Source: Crocodylus rhombifer (lineage: Eukaryota > Chordata > Crocodylia > Crocodylidae). Taken from it: a DNA stretch of 64,000 bases. A model generated the notes under the pieces. That model was given only the letters and a program-made list of their open reading frames with translations, had not been told where the DNA came from and did not search any database. The position numbers and the translations under genes were made by a program. Where the stretch lies: contig JAVSML010024349.1 of assembly GCA_038503035.1 (NCBI GenBank), positions 310,001 to 374,000 on the forward strand, written 5' to 3'. Shown one piece after another: positions 46,970 through 60,400 of the stretch; positions within the stretch are counted from its first letter, which is position 1, and every line of letters begins with the position of its first letter.

Positions 46970-47840
46970 GAACTGCAGACTAAAGCTAAGAAACTTTAAC
47001 TAAGGAAAAATGACAAGTCAGTGAGGCAAGTATTGTAATGATGGCCACTACTTTTTGTTCCTCATGGAAGTAAATGCACGCTAGTTTCTGTCTTCAAAAC
47101 TGACGGCAGGCATGAGGATGGGTCAATGAAATCTTGCTTTGGGATTTGATCACTTTAGAAAATCAGATGTTGGATACAATATTATCTTAGGATTTTTATT
47201 GGTTTTATAAGGGTGATGGCATTTAGACTGAAATATTTGGGACAACACAGAAGGTAATTGAACAAGTTGGGAAAGTACAAGGTGCTTTAACAGGAAGCAA
47301 ATAGCGCCTTTTATGAAGTGTTTGATCCTAAGTCAGTGGTTAATAGTGGTATTATTTCTCTCCTATTAATGTCTCTTATAATGCTAAAGAAACTAAACAG
47401 ATGAACACTAGTTAAAGGTGGTAAGTCAGATTAAAAGCTTTCATTGTTTCATAGCCACCCCCACAAGAAAAGAATAATGTGAAACAGCGTAATAGGGGAA
47501 AATGGAAAGATGGGCTGAGGCATCAGGGATTGACAACTATGATTAGCAATTGAGTAGAGTAGTAAAAAGCAAAGCAATTTTGGGACCCTAGAGGCACAAC
47601 ATGGGTAACCTCTGTGATACCAGGGCTCTTAGCGTATGGGTTCCATGCGACTAAACTGTGATGTTAGGAGTTCAGATAAGCACAAGAAGCAAGGGAGTCT
47701 GAAGAGCAGTATAGGAATATTAACTAAGTGCATTTCTGCTAAGAGAAAAAAATGCATATGGAGTAGAGTACTACTGCTTGAGTGTTGCTAATTACACAAA
47801 GGGGTCCACCTTTTGGGTTGCAACTTGAGTTGTTCTCTCT
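46970..47840. other. Intergenic sequence
   Basis: No gene or recognised repeat. Confidence 0.5.
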
Positions 47841-47844
47841 GTCC

Positions 47845-48120
47845 ATCTCCATTAGTGATTATCAGGTATCGAGGAACAATCCATATGGATTCACTAAGGG
47901 CAAATCATGCCTGACCAACCTGATTGCCGTCAACTATAAGATGATTGACTCTGTGGATGCAGGGAAAACAGTGGACATAATGCACCTTAACTTGAGCAAG
48001 GCTTTTGATATGGTCTCTCACAACATTCTCGCCAGCAAGCTAAGGAAGTATAGGTTGGACGAAGGGACTGTAAGGTGCATAGAAAACTGACTGGATCCTC
48101 GGGCTCAAGCAACAGTAATA
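47845..48120 (+). mobile_element. CR1 LINE (plus strand), 5' piece interrupted by another CR1
   Basis: The frame contains NPYGFTKGKSCLTNLIA, a VDAGKTVDIMHLNLSKAFDMV block and VRCIEN, the CR1 reverse transcriptase fingers/palm region. The copy continues after the nested insertion, at about 50322. Confidence 0.9.
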
Positions 48121-50321
48121 GTTTCATAGTTTCTAGGGCCGGAAGGGACCTGAGTAGATCATCTAGTCCAACCCCCTGCCATGGTAGGAAATACTGGGGT
48201 CAAATGACGCCAGCAAGATGTTCATCCAACCTCCTCTTAAAAACCCCCAGGGTAGGAGCTAGCACCATTTCTCTTGGAAGTTGGTTCCAGATTCTAGCCA
48301 CCCTGACCGTGAAGTAGTGCTTCCTGATATCTAGCCTAAACCTTCCCTCTGCCAGCTTGTGACCGTTATTCCTGGTCACTCCTGGCAGTGCTCAGGGGAA
48401 CAGGGACTCCCCCAATGTCTGCTGATTCCCCCCCCCCCCCCCCCCAACTAGTTTATAACAGGCCACTAGATCCCCCTCAGCCTTCTCTTTTGGAGGCTGA
48501 ACAGGTTCAGGTCCCGTAGCCTCTCCTCATCGGGCCTGCCCTGATCATGCGAGTGGCCTCCTCTAGACCCTCTCCATGCTGTCCACATCCCTCTTGAAGT
48601 GTGGTGCCCAGAACTGGACACAGTACTCCAACTGTGGCCTGACCAGTGCTGCATAGTGGGGGAGGATCACCTCTTTGGACCTGCTCAAGATGCATCTGTG
48701 GATGCATGACAAGGTACGTTTGGCCTTCCTAACTGCCTCTCCACACTGCCGGCCCATGTTCATCTTGGAGTCAACGATGACCCCCAGATCCTTTTCCGCC
48801 TCTGTGCTGACAAGAGGGGAATTCCCCAACCTGTAGGTATGGTGCCAGTTGTTCCTCCCCAGGTGCATCACCTTTCACTTGTCTGTGTTGAAACCCATCC
48901 TATTCTCGTCCGTCCACCCTTGTAACCTGTCTAGGTCTGATTGTATCCTGTTGCTTCCTTCTAGTGTGCCCATGTTCCCCCACATCTTAGGTGTCATCAG
49001 CAAATTTGAACAGGGTGCTTTTTACCCCCTCGTCCAAATCACTGATGAAGATGTTGAACAGTGCAGGCCCGAGGACCGAGCCCTGGGGGACCCCACTGCC
49101 CACGTCCTTCCAGGTTGAGAAAGACCCATCCACTACCACCCTCTGGGTGCGGTCCTCCAGCCAGTTGGCGACTCATTTGACTGTGTGGGTGTCTACGCCA
49201 CAGCCCCCCCAGTTTCTTAATGAGAACGGGGTGAAAGATGGTGTCAAAAGCCTTGCGGAAGTCCAGGAAGACTATGTCCACTGCTACCCCTGCATCTAAT
49301 GATCTGGTGATCTGATCATAAAAGGCCAGCAGGTTGGTTTGACAGGACCTGCCACTGATGAACCCCTGTTGGTTGCCCCTAAGCATGCAGGCCCCTGCTG
49401 GCCCCTCCTGGATGTGTGCCAGAATACTTTTCTCGAACAGCTTGCCTAGGATCGAGGTAAGACTAACTGGCCTATAGTTTCCCGGGTCCTCCCTCCCTTT
49501 TTTGAAGATGGGAACCACGTTGGCCCTCTTCCAGTCCTCCAGCACCACTCCAGAGCACCACGAGTGCTCATAAAGCCGTGCCAGGGGTCTTGCAATGACC
49601 TGGGCCAGTTCCTTTAGAACTCTAGGGTGGAGATCATCCAGACCGGCTGACTTGAATACGTCCAACCCCTCCAGAAGCTCCCTAACTAAATCCTCGCTAA
49701 CCCTTGGCCCAGGTGTGCCTCCCCCTGGGCCTGAGCGGGGCCCAGCAGGGAGGTGGCTGTTCTGGTCCCTACTTAGGAAGACGGAGGCAAAGAAATTGTT
49801 AAACATGTTAGCTTTGCCGTCTGGTGTGACGACCAAGTTACTCATGTCGTCCTGCAAGGGCCTCACATTACCTGGGACCTTCTTTTTTACCCCTTATGTA
49901 TTTAAAAAAGGACTTCTTATTGTCCTTAACCTGGGAACCTAGTCCCAGTTCCATCTCTGCCTTGGCCTTCCTAACTACCCCCCTACATCCCTGAGCAACT
50001 GCAGAATAGTCCTCCCTGGTGATGACCCCTTCTTTCCATTGGGTGTAAGCCTCCTTTTTAGCAAGGAGACATTCCCGGATGCTTTTGGTGAGCCATGGAG
50101 GCTTGTGTGCTCTCCTGCTCCCTTTGATCCTCATTGGGATTGCCTTCCTTTGGGCTTGGAGGATCGTCTCCTTAAGGAGCGACCACTCTCCTTGGACACC
50201 TGGCTCCTCCCCCCCCTCCCAGGACCTCAGCGCTTCTCCAGCTATCCTCCTTAGCTTGCTGAAGTTTGCCCCCCTAAAATCTAGGGCTGCTGTCTTACTG
50301 CATGCCTTTGCCACCTTGTGC
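48121..50321 (-). mobile_element. CR1 LINE (minus strand), 2.2 kb, nested inside the plus-strand CR1
   Basis: Read on the minus strand: a frame at 50314-49868 (ORF2 segment between endonuclease and RT), the RT frame 49866-49039 with NYRPVSLTSILGKLFEK, GFISGRSCQTNLLAF and FLDFRKAFDT blocks, then 48871-48563 and the 3' UTR ending at 48121. Frames are separated by frameshifts or stops, and ORF1 and the endonuclease are absent, so it is a dead copy. A C18 run lies at 48428-48445. Confidence 0.92.
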
Positions 50322-51122
50322 TGGATGGTGAGTTTGCACGTGACACTAAGCTAGGGGTAGTAGTAGATACACTGGAGGGTAGGGCTAGGATTCAGAGAGA
50401 GGACTGGACCAAAAGAAATCTCATGCAGTTCAGTAAGGACAAGTACAAAATCCTGCACTTGGGACGGAAAAGTCCCATGCTGAGGGTGACTGGCTGGGCA
50501 GCAGCTCTGTAGAAAAGGATCTGGGGATTACAGTGGATAGGAAGCTGAGTGAGCCAACAGATGCCCCTGTTGCTAAGAAGGCTAACAGCATAGTGGGCTG
50601 CTTTATCAGGAGTGTTGCCAGCAGACTGAGGAAAATGATTATTCCTCTTTATTCAGCACCGGTGAGGTCACATCTGGAGTAGTGTCCTGTTCTGGGCTCC
50701 CCAATACAGAAAGGCTGTGGACAAATTGGTGATAGCCATTTTTATTGTCCTCCAATGCACTAAGGGGCTGGGGCACAGGACTTGTGAGGAGAGGCTGAGG
50801 GAACAGGGTTTATTTAGTCTGGAGAAGAGAAGACTGAAGGGATTTAATAGGGTGGTGCCAAAGAGGATGGAGCTAGATTGACACAACAAGGAGCAACGGT
50901 CTCAAGTTGCAGCAAGGGAGTTTTAGGTTTGATATTAGGAAAAATTCTCCCATAAGGAGGTAGTAAAGCATTGGAACAGGTTATTCTCCATTCTTGGAAG
51001 TTAAGACCTGGGCTGGACAAAGGTTTGACTGGGATGATCCAGTTTGGGATAGTCCTGCTTTGAGCAGGGGGGTGGACTAGATCTTCTGAGGTCCCTTCCA
51101 ACCCTAAGTTTATATGATTCTA
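50322..51122 (+). mobile_element. CR1 LINE (plus strand), 3' piece after the nested insertion
   Basis: Resumes with an EFARDTKLG-type RT sequence, then KYKILHLGRKSPMLR and further CR1 3' blocks, ending in CCCTTCCAACCCTA. The RT motif region between the two pieces (about 50 codons) is missing, so the insertion was accompanied or followed by a deletion. Confidence 0.88.
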
Positions 51123-53870
51123 AGGATTACCTGTTAAGATGTTAGGATGCAACCGCCTGCATGATCCTGTAATAGTACAAGTGTAGCAAATCCACTCCAG
51201 CTTTGACCCTGCTTGATTCGGGGTCAAAGCTAAGGCAGTTGTGCTAAATTGTATTGCTGTAGCATCATTAAGGGCAACAGATGCATCCTAATAGCTGATC
51301 TAGGCTCATGGAGTGTTTTAATGTGTATGGGCCAATCTCAGAAAACATTTGTCTGTGCCCTTAGTCTGACACAACAGATTAATTGTCCCAAGAGACTACA
51401 ATTAAAAAAAAAAAACAACTACAGAAGCGCTAGAAGAAATCTTGCGGTGTTGCAAAAACAAACAGCCAGCATAGATAAAAATCAACAATTAAAAAAAGAC
51501 TGAATTTTTAATTTCAATCAGATTTTTTAATTTAATGATATTTAAAAAAATTTAAGATGCTTTTTAAAAAACAACAACCCTGTATACGGATAGTTTTAAT
51601 TTAAGATCTGCTAAAGCTCAAAGATATCATCATGGAACTGAGATTATAATTTCTAATTATATACTGTTTGAGACAATATATTCATATAACCTCGTTAGAA
51701 AAGTTTTATAAATAGGTCACAACAGGCCATGGGTTATATTAGGGCCCAATCTTATGAGGTCCCAGAGGCTCCTCCAGAGATTAGTAAAGATTAAAGAAAA
51801 CTACTCTACCCAATGGGACTCAGCGCTCAGTCTAGAAGATCCCATTAAGCATCTCAGTGGTGCTTGGTTTCAGTTCTCAAAATGGATTTCTCTCCAGAGA
51901 TAACATCCTTGTTAACAGCAGTATATGGAGATGAGAAACACTAGACTTGATTACTTACCCATCAGCTCTCTTGACTGTGTACACAAATTTTCAGAGAGAC
52001 AAACCTTTACCTCTCAAAGTCCAGTTTCAAGACTTTAAATTGATAAAGGATATGAAACGACAGGACTGCATTTTTAATAGAAAACAGTGGTTAAAGCAAG
52101 GCTTCCTGACCAGTGATTTAAATCTATTTGTTTTAAATCAAATCCATCCTGAAGATAGAGGAGAATTTTCAACAGGCCTCCTCTATAATGGGTTCTTCTA
52201 TCACAGAGAATGTAAGGGACTACCACTCCCACTCCTTTCTTTATGGGGGAGGAGGAGGAACAAAGAGAGGTGGGCCTAACTTTCCAAGCACCACCCACCT
52301 AAGCTGATGCAATCTCATCCTTGCTCTAAAATACATCGTCTTTACTGGGCAAAAGCACAGTGCTGTTTTCCTTCAGCCTAGAAAATTGTTGTTAATAAGT
52401 AGCCTTGCCCTTTTATACACTTTCCAAACATCTCCTTAAGGAAATTTGGAGAACTATTTGCTCTGGTATCAGTTGGTCACCACATGGGCAGGAAGTCATT
52501 CTTGTGAGATCTAATATTGCCCACTTCAGTACATCATGGAAACTTAATTTCTAAAATTCAGTGTGTTTGCTATGGTCAGACAAAAATCACTTGCTGAACT
52601 AACCACCAATCCATTTGGGTACAGGATTGCCTGTGTTTTGTTTGTGCCAGTTACAGAAATCTGTCTTCAGATCATTGCATTTGACCTTTTCAAAAGTAGA
52701 GTCCATATCCATTCTCTTATACTCATATAGTGCAGATATGCATCCATCTACCCCCTCCAGACTAATGCTGAAGGACTGCAGAGTTGTGGTTTTTTTTTTT
52801 TTTTTAACAAACTAGATACTAGAACTAGTTAGCTTAGAAATTCAGCTATTTACATAGCTAGTAATGACCATGCAGTTTTAGAAAAGGAGTGAAAAAGTTT
52901 AAACTGTGCAAGAGGCAGAATGTAATATTCAAATTAGGGTCAGGATCCTGGTACAGATGCAGCTACTCTCATAACATGTGGAATGGGGTCCTTAGTGAGC
53001 AGAAGGGGCCAAAGCCTGTGTTTGGCATACAGTGTGGAAAATGTTACTCTCAACAGTACAATGGTGCTCAAAACAACTTTGCTGGAGTTGGGTAAGTAGA
53101 GATGCAGAGGGGGAAAACTTGCAGCACCATACATTTTTCTAGAGGTTTCCTTACCCAAACTCTGCCTACCGTAGGAGATCAGAGCCTGAGCTAGCTGAGG
53201 ATTTGAAGTCGTAAGTCATTACTGCCGCCACAAGTAGAATTCAGCTTGGTGGCTCAGTTCTACACTCACACTGCCACACGTAGAACATGGTTAAGTGCAA
53301 CTGTAAAAATACAATGGAGGGAACAGTCCTGCAGATCCCAGATAACAGATGGATGAGCAAAAGAACCAAAATGTTTTCCATTTCTGTGATTTAAAGGGAC
53401 ACCACCTACATGCTGTTTGTTAGTAAACATTTTTTGGTGATATTGGACATGTAAGTACATTTAAAAATCTAGCATATTTCTGCATTTCTCTTGTGTTATT
53501 CTGTAAACTGTATTTTAACTTTTGGATATGGAGGGCTGCAATGTTTCAGGCATAGGAAAATTGTTGAAAAGGCAACTACTTGCATTAGAATTTAAAAAAT
53601 CATGGTAGCATTTTAAGTTTTGTGGCAGTAATATTTCTATAAAAATTATAACTCGACAAATTTAGGTTGACAGTCCCTTTAAAGTTATTATAGTGCTGCA
53701 GGAAAATATTTTTTCATTGAAAGAGCATTAGTTTTAAAGTAAAGTAGAATATTACTGAAGGAAAAAAAAAAATCAGACCTTTTATAATAATTTTGTGCTA
53801 CACACATTTGAAATGCTATTTGATATGTGAACGTCAAGAAAAGCATGATGCATCTAATCTCATTTATAGG
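51123..53870. other. Intergenic sequence between BRI3 and BAIAP2L1
   Basis: AT-rich, with T/A runs (51402-51414, 52788-52805). Only short open frames; no gene recognised. Confidence 0.5.
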
Positions 53871-53877
53871 ATAAATA

Positions 53878-53898
53878 TTTATTTATTTATTTATTTAT
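53878..53898 (-). terminator. BAIAP2L1: Candidate BAIAP2L1 polyadenylation signals within a (TTTA)n run
   Basis: On the minus strand this reads as overlapping AATAAA hexamers about 500 bp after the stop codon. It may equally be a plain microsatellite, and other sites further left cannot be excluded. Confidence 0.35.
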
Positions 53899-54395
53899 AC
53901 CCTAGAACATCTTTATATTAAACAAAATAATGAAATACATAATCATTTTATACAAGCAAACATATTTTTCAGTATTAAGGCAGTTATTGTATTATTCTTT
54001 CCTATTAAAAAAATCATTTTTTTTGGTCTAGTCAGTAAATATTATATGGAAACTTAAATACTAGAACTTATCCAAGGTAACAGTTCATGGAGAAATAATA
54101 TAAATGATAAATTATGCTGTTAACTACAATGGTCACTTTCCCCCTATAATTTCACAATTATCTCTCTGATGAGGGCATACTGTAAAATCAAGCGAAAATT
54201 CTCACACACACTAACCCAGAGCAATTATGCATTTAGGAAGCAAGTGAATTTTTAAAATCAGAAATCTGTTCCAATATTTTCCTACTTACAGTAATTACAT
54301 TTAAATAAAGTTTAAAAGCAACTTCAGATAGCTTTTATAAATCATATTGCCAAAAAATGCTGTTTAGAAAGAGTAAAAATATTTAAATGTTACAT

Positions 54396-54471
54396 TCATC
54401 GAATTATTGGTGCTGATCTGTCATTTGTTACTGTTGGTCGGAGTTTCACTGTGGCAAAAGGATTTTCTCCA
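54396..54471 (-). CDS. BAIAP2L1: BAIAP2L1 terminal exon, WH2-like tail
   Basis: The acceptor is TCTTTACAG. It encodes [20 protein letters not shown] and the last residues, with stop TGA at 54398-54396. The sequence is essentially identical to the human C-terminus as I remember it, indicating strong constraint on the actin-binding tail. Confidence 0.95.
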
Positions 54472-57400
54472 CTGTAAAGAGAAAAAATTACAAATTACTA
54501 CAAGCTCAATGGCAATAAACAGACAACTAGCATGACTAAAGTAACTCAAGTGACAGCACAGTAAAGCAATGTGTCTGTGCTTGTGTGCTTTGCTGAAGAG
54601 AGGTGGATTTAAGTCAATCCTTAACATGTTTTATTGAATGGGTTTTAACACCTTTTTTAAGGAATGGCATGTATTTTCTCTCTAGGATTGACTTTTTAAT
54701 AATGACATTTCTACTTAGCCAAAATATACATGGAACTGAATGACCCAGTAAAAACTTACAAGTCAGCTGTACAATAATCACAAAGTAAGATGTGTAATAT
54801 CCTTTCCTCTTTGATACTTGTTTGAGGAATAAGTCATAGTTTTAGATTACAAAACACTATGCAGTTTATCCTGTTTTAGTTAAAGTAGACTAAAAAGAAT
54901 CCCCAAACACTTTATAGGTTCAGGATAAGGACTGTAACATATTTTTTCATCCAAATAGTCCGACACAGCTTTCACTTCCCCATTCTGGAATTCAGATAAA
55001 ACTAGCTAGTTGAAATACAGTAAAGGAAAATTAAGTCATGTTCTCCATGTTTCTTCACTTTAACCCCAGCTTAAGAGCCTGATCCTGCTTTCTTTCACAT
55101 AAATGGAAATTCTGAATAGGCTGAATTTCCTTTATTTTACCACTGACAATCACCAGCCACCGTGCTTAGGAAAACTTAAGTGTGATGAATTTGAGTAGTG
55201 CTGTTTAACTAGCACATTTAGCAGGAGGCATTATGAAATGCAAAACAGATTTATACCTTTACCAATACAAATAAAACCATCTTTAGTATAGTATATCTTA
55301 GGGGAGTTTAATTTAAAAACAACCCATACCTTAGGAAAGGTGGTTTTGTAATGCCATTTATGTCAGGTTTCTGTAAAAGGAAGGAAAGGACTTTAGTATA
55401 GAGTTTACAGGTGAATACATAAGCACAAATGAAGAATGAGGAGACTCGCAAAATAGAGATAACCCTTCTGTTGTTGTCATCAGGTTCAGGATCTGCAAGG
55501 AGTATCTTTATGTAAGTGCTAATTGGGCATTTAGAAGTCAGATAATGAATTATAAAAATTGTTTGTAACCAGATGCCACATAAAAAGTAAAAGGAGGGTC
55601 TAAAATGAGAGAGAGAACACTGGATTAGACTGATTTACAGCATGCTGCAGATTATGTTGGACTTTTTAAATCACTCCTGAAAATGTAAAAGTCCCATTAC
55701 TTACAGTAGTCATTAACATGAACAGAGTTTAAATTCTGGTCATCACGCTGATACATAAATGGCTGCATCTAAACCTGTTCAGCTGCAACAATGCAATTAC
55801 AAAGGCCAGCTGTTGATGTTTCATTTTATAGAGGGTGTTACTGGATTTTGTCCTAACATACCATGAATCCAAGTGAAAGAATCAAAATAGCAGCCAAATT
55901 TAATGGCATGTTTGAAATTAAAAATAGGAGGGACCTAGTTCTCATTTGTCATACCAGCCCAACTGCACTCCCAATTGCTGGAATACAAGGTATGAGATAT
56001 GTGTTTGTAACTAGACCTTATCAATCAAAGGCAGAGTTAGCAACATTACATGGATGTGTCCTTTCTCCACTGTATATAAGAGGATGATATACATGCGGAA
56101 ATTTGATTATCCATCTCTAGCATTTCAGTACATTTACAACAGTACAAGTTAAATATGATACATGACATTCTTTCTGTAGAAAAAATAGTTACTGTGTATT
56201 ATTTTCTGAATGAAGTTGATACTTTTCATTTTTGTGAAGTTGTTCAGATAATCCAGGAGATGGCAGTATTACACCATCATAATGTTATTACCATAGTCAA
56301 ATTTCCAGTTGAGATAAAAGGAAAACTTGCATCAAAAGTAATATTTTTCAGATGCCTATTCAACAGTTTTGTGGTTATTAAATATAGTTTCCACTGTATT
56401 AGTACAGATGAGAGAAATCAGAGACTAAATCGACTGTATAAATCAGTACATTAAAATTAATTACACTGCAGAATAACTCTAACACTGCACAATTACTCTA
56501 ACAGGCATCAAAAGGAAAATAAAAGTGGCAGCTCAAAAAGAATGAAAATGTACTGTTAAATTTGAATATACATATACATATACATATAGCTACAGGAATA
56601 CATGATCAGCAACTAGGTAAATGTGTGACTCTTCATTTGGTCTACAGTAAAAACACCCAGTAGAGGGAATTATTAGGTTTACACACTTGCAGTGTACAAC
56701 TATCAGAATAAAAAGTATATCATTTAAAGTGTGTATGAACCCTTTGTGCTTTACATACATTAAGGTTCTAACTTCCATAATTTTAGTTGGGTCCAAAGGT
56801 ATTTTGAAATCAATACTGATGGAGGCCTCAGTTCAAGAGGCTGAATCTCATGACTAACAGTGCACCTGAGTAATCCCACTGAAAGCCTTTAGGGTTAGGT
56901 ACGTGCTTCCATAACTTCTAAACCAGAGTTCGAGTTGCATGCTGTTTCTGATAAAACACAAACAAGCAAGGAAAAACAAATCTTTACCTGTGAACTATCA
57001 AGTATTTTTTAAAATGTGGGCTGTTATACTAATCTTTTTAAATGAAATAGTTCCCAGGGATTTTTTTTTTAAATTAACGAAGGTTGGACAACTAATTTAA
57101 TCAGATTTAAACCAAGAACACAGATGAAGAAACCCAGGGGCTAAGCCATTAAGGCTGGATACAGATGTTCAAAAAGCCCCTAGCGCAAGTACTCTTAACT
57201 ATTGTGCTTTACTTGAAGTGCTGTAGGACAGAGAGGGAGTGAACCCAACACATGGCTGACACTCGGCAGAGGGGCTTATAGCCTGCCCACACTGGTCAAG
57301 GCCACCAAGCTGGGGGGCTTCTGCATGCCTTCTGGGGACTACTGGAGTGTCTCCTTCCCCCAGCCCTACCCCTCTGCCAGCAGGCAGCTGTCAGCATGGG

Positions 57401-60400
57401 TGGCTGGGGAGTAAAGAGAGGGGAGGGGAGAGAGTTCCCCCCACAGCTTGCTGGCTGGGAGCTTGTGGGGATGAGAGGTTGGGGCCAGGCAGCCCTGTGC
57501 TGCAGGTGTCAAGAGGCTGGGGGAAGGGGGGCACTGAATGTACCCTAGCCCAGCCCCCCTGACACCCCAGCCAACAAGCTGTGGGGCGGGGGGTCCCTCC
57601 CCCCCGGCCACATTTGCCGGCATAGCAAAAAGCTGGGCCAGGCAGCCCCATCCTGCAGCTCTGGCTGCAGCATTGCGGGGGCTGCTTAGGGAGTCCTGCC
57701 TGCTGCGAGGTCTCCCTCCCACAGCTTGCTGGCTGGGCTCTTGAGTGGCTGGGCTAGGTCCAGCTGCAGGGGGACTCCCTACCCCACTCCCCCTCCACCC
57801 CGTCTCTTGACAGCTGCAGCCAGAAGCTGCAGCACAGGGCTGCATAGCTCGGCTTTTTGCCATGCCCAGAACTGTGGGTGGGGGAAGGGAGTCCCCCCGC
57901 TGCACTGATCCAACCTGCCCCCCCAGGGACCCCAGCCAGCAAGCTGCGGAGGGGTACTTGTGGTGGGGTTGGGGAATGGGCTGTTCCCTCCACTCCCTAC
58001 CTGGCCACGCAGGGAGGAGACAGAGGCTTTTCTGTCTCTTCTCTATGACAGAGCAGATTAGCATTGACCAAGGCTAGCAAGCTGCCCAGCAAGGGGCCCC
58101 TGGGATGCTGGAGGAATGTCACCTACGTTAAGTCAGGATGGGATGTGGTACAGACGTTCGTTAAAGTGAGATCTGCCATTTTTTAAGTGCTTTATGCACC
58201 GTGAGCGTCTATTCTATTACAGCCATAAGGCACTTTCTTTGTGCTTAATGCATGTTAAGTGTAATTTTTGTACCTAGCCTAGGCTATCCACTTTTTAGAG
58301 GTCATATATTCCAGTGAATCATACTATGCTTCATTACAAGTTGCATACTGTTGTAGTGTTCACATGGAACAAAATATTTCAAAATTTTACAGACAGCTTC
58401 CTGTCACACTGAGTTGGTTTCCACAGCCTTAGAGGAAGCAGGGAGAGGGAGAGAGACTTGCACAGAAGCGGGTAAGGCAGGGAGCAGCTCTGCATTGTAC
58501 TCCTAGGTAGATTCCCATGTAAACTTCACTTGCTCCAAATTCTGTATGTTCTTTAAAGGAGCGGAAGTAGATAAGGCAGGTAACAGAACTATGGAGCAGC
58601 TACAGTTTCCTTGCTATGCTTACATTTTGATCTCACTGGCAGCAACTTTTCTCTACAGCTCCCTTCTCTGTTGTAGCCAAGACAGGGAGCAGCATATGGC
58701 CACAGAGGAAGTTCTCCTGGCAGAGGTTGGGAGGGGCCCAGACACGAGCGGTGAATCATAACCTCTCAGATGCTGTAGGATCTGTTGAATTCTCTTTCCT
58801 GGTAGACATTTAGGATCCACAGGGTTTTCCAGTCTTTCCTTTTAAAAAAAGCCATAAGCTCACCCTACTCCCAAGAAAACTGGCTAGAATTTTAAAAGGG
58901 ATTTTCTTGTTCCTGTTGGTTTTGTTTTTGCACAACAGAAGCATGGGGGCTACTATTGTTACACTTGCTCATCTTAACAAAGCGTGGAGTAAATGTTGTT
59001 TAGAAGTTACTGGAGCTAAATTGACCATATAAAATACAATAGTACAATGAGACTGAGACAAAACTGATGCAGTCATTTAACTGTTCTACAGTAAGTCACA
59101 TTTTTGCCTGTCTCATTGCAGAGAACTCACTGTATGTACTGCTTGCTTTGCAACTTTTACCGAGCTAATAAATCTTTAAACCATTGCCAACATAATTACA
59201 GCAAAAGGACATGTTGATCTAAAAGGTGATCTGAACATCAGTTAGCCACAGAATAAAATGAACCAATATATAATGCTGACACTATGTAACCCTTAAGACA
59301 CATTTTTATCCAAAAAGTAAAATTGCAGCTGACAAAATATAGGTGCTTGGTTCACATAATTGTTTTGGAAGCTCCTAGATCCTTAAATCAACAAACTGTC
59401 CAAAGGCTAGAATATAAATCTTTTTTCTCGGCAATCCATTTCATAGAGTGTGAAAGTATATTTCTATAGAAATACATTGTCCTAGAAATGCTACATCACA
59501 GTGGGATTATGCAGTTCTTTGCAGCAGATTGTCAGTAATGAGTAAAACCCCTAATGAATTGTGGCTTCAAAAATAATTTTGGAAATGGTTTACAAAGAGC
59601 CTTCACTGAACAATCTGAATGTACTCTTCATAAATTAAAAGGCTCCTTACAGGGAATTTAAGAGACCCTTCTGCCTTGAAAAATAGCAACTAGTCACATC
59701 TGTTCAAAGTATAGAAAACATCTGGTAGGGTAGTAACAAAACATGGTTACCATTTCTTTAGCAGTATAATACTTTCAGAAGCAAATAAAGTGATAGCCCA
59801 GTTGCCTACAGAGTTTGTAAGAAGTGCAGTATGGCCATTGAGAAGCATTAATACAGAAGGTAATTGTGACAGGAGTTCTAGCAAGTGTTGCAATGGTAAT
59901 TGCTTCCTCCTTTCCCAAGGAACAGGCATGCACCTCAAAAAGTAACATGCTGCCCTAAAAGAAGTATGTGGGAAGGCCAGGAAAAAGAAAAAAAAAAAAG
60001 AGAGAGTGTTGTTATTTTAAGTTACACAAAATATTTCTGAAATATGAGCACTGAATGGATTGAAATGACCTAACAGAAGTGACTATATAACCAGAGTACT
60101 GCTTATAGGGTAGCTGAATTACTGTTTCTCTTTTGAGACTATAGTTCTGATAAGATACCAGAATCTATCTTCTACTCTATATCCATACAACAGAATAATT
60201 CTTGAAAATTAATAAGTATAAGCAGGAGAGTCTTAAGTGGGTATGCAATACATTATATAGTATTTGATACAGTTTTGTTATTGGCATGCCACACACCAGG
60301 TTCAGTAGATTCATTGTTCTTGGAGACCATTTGATATTCTTAAACTTACAAATCTAAATCTTATCAGAAAAAGATGTTTATTTCAGACTCTAGGCACCTT

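Noticed and set aside
57366..58064. 232-codon frame on the minus strand
   Set aside because: GC-rich repeat block; overlapping frames are open on both strands and nothing resembles a known domain.
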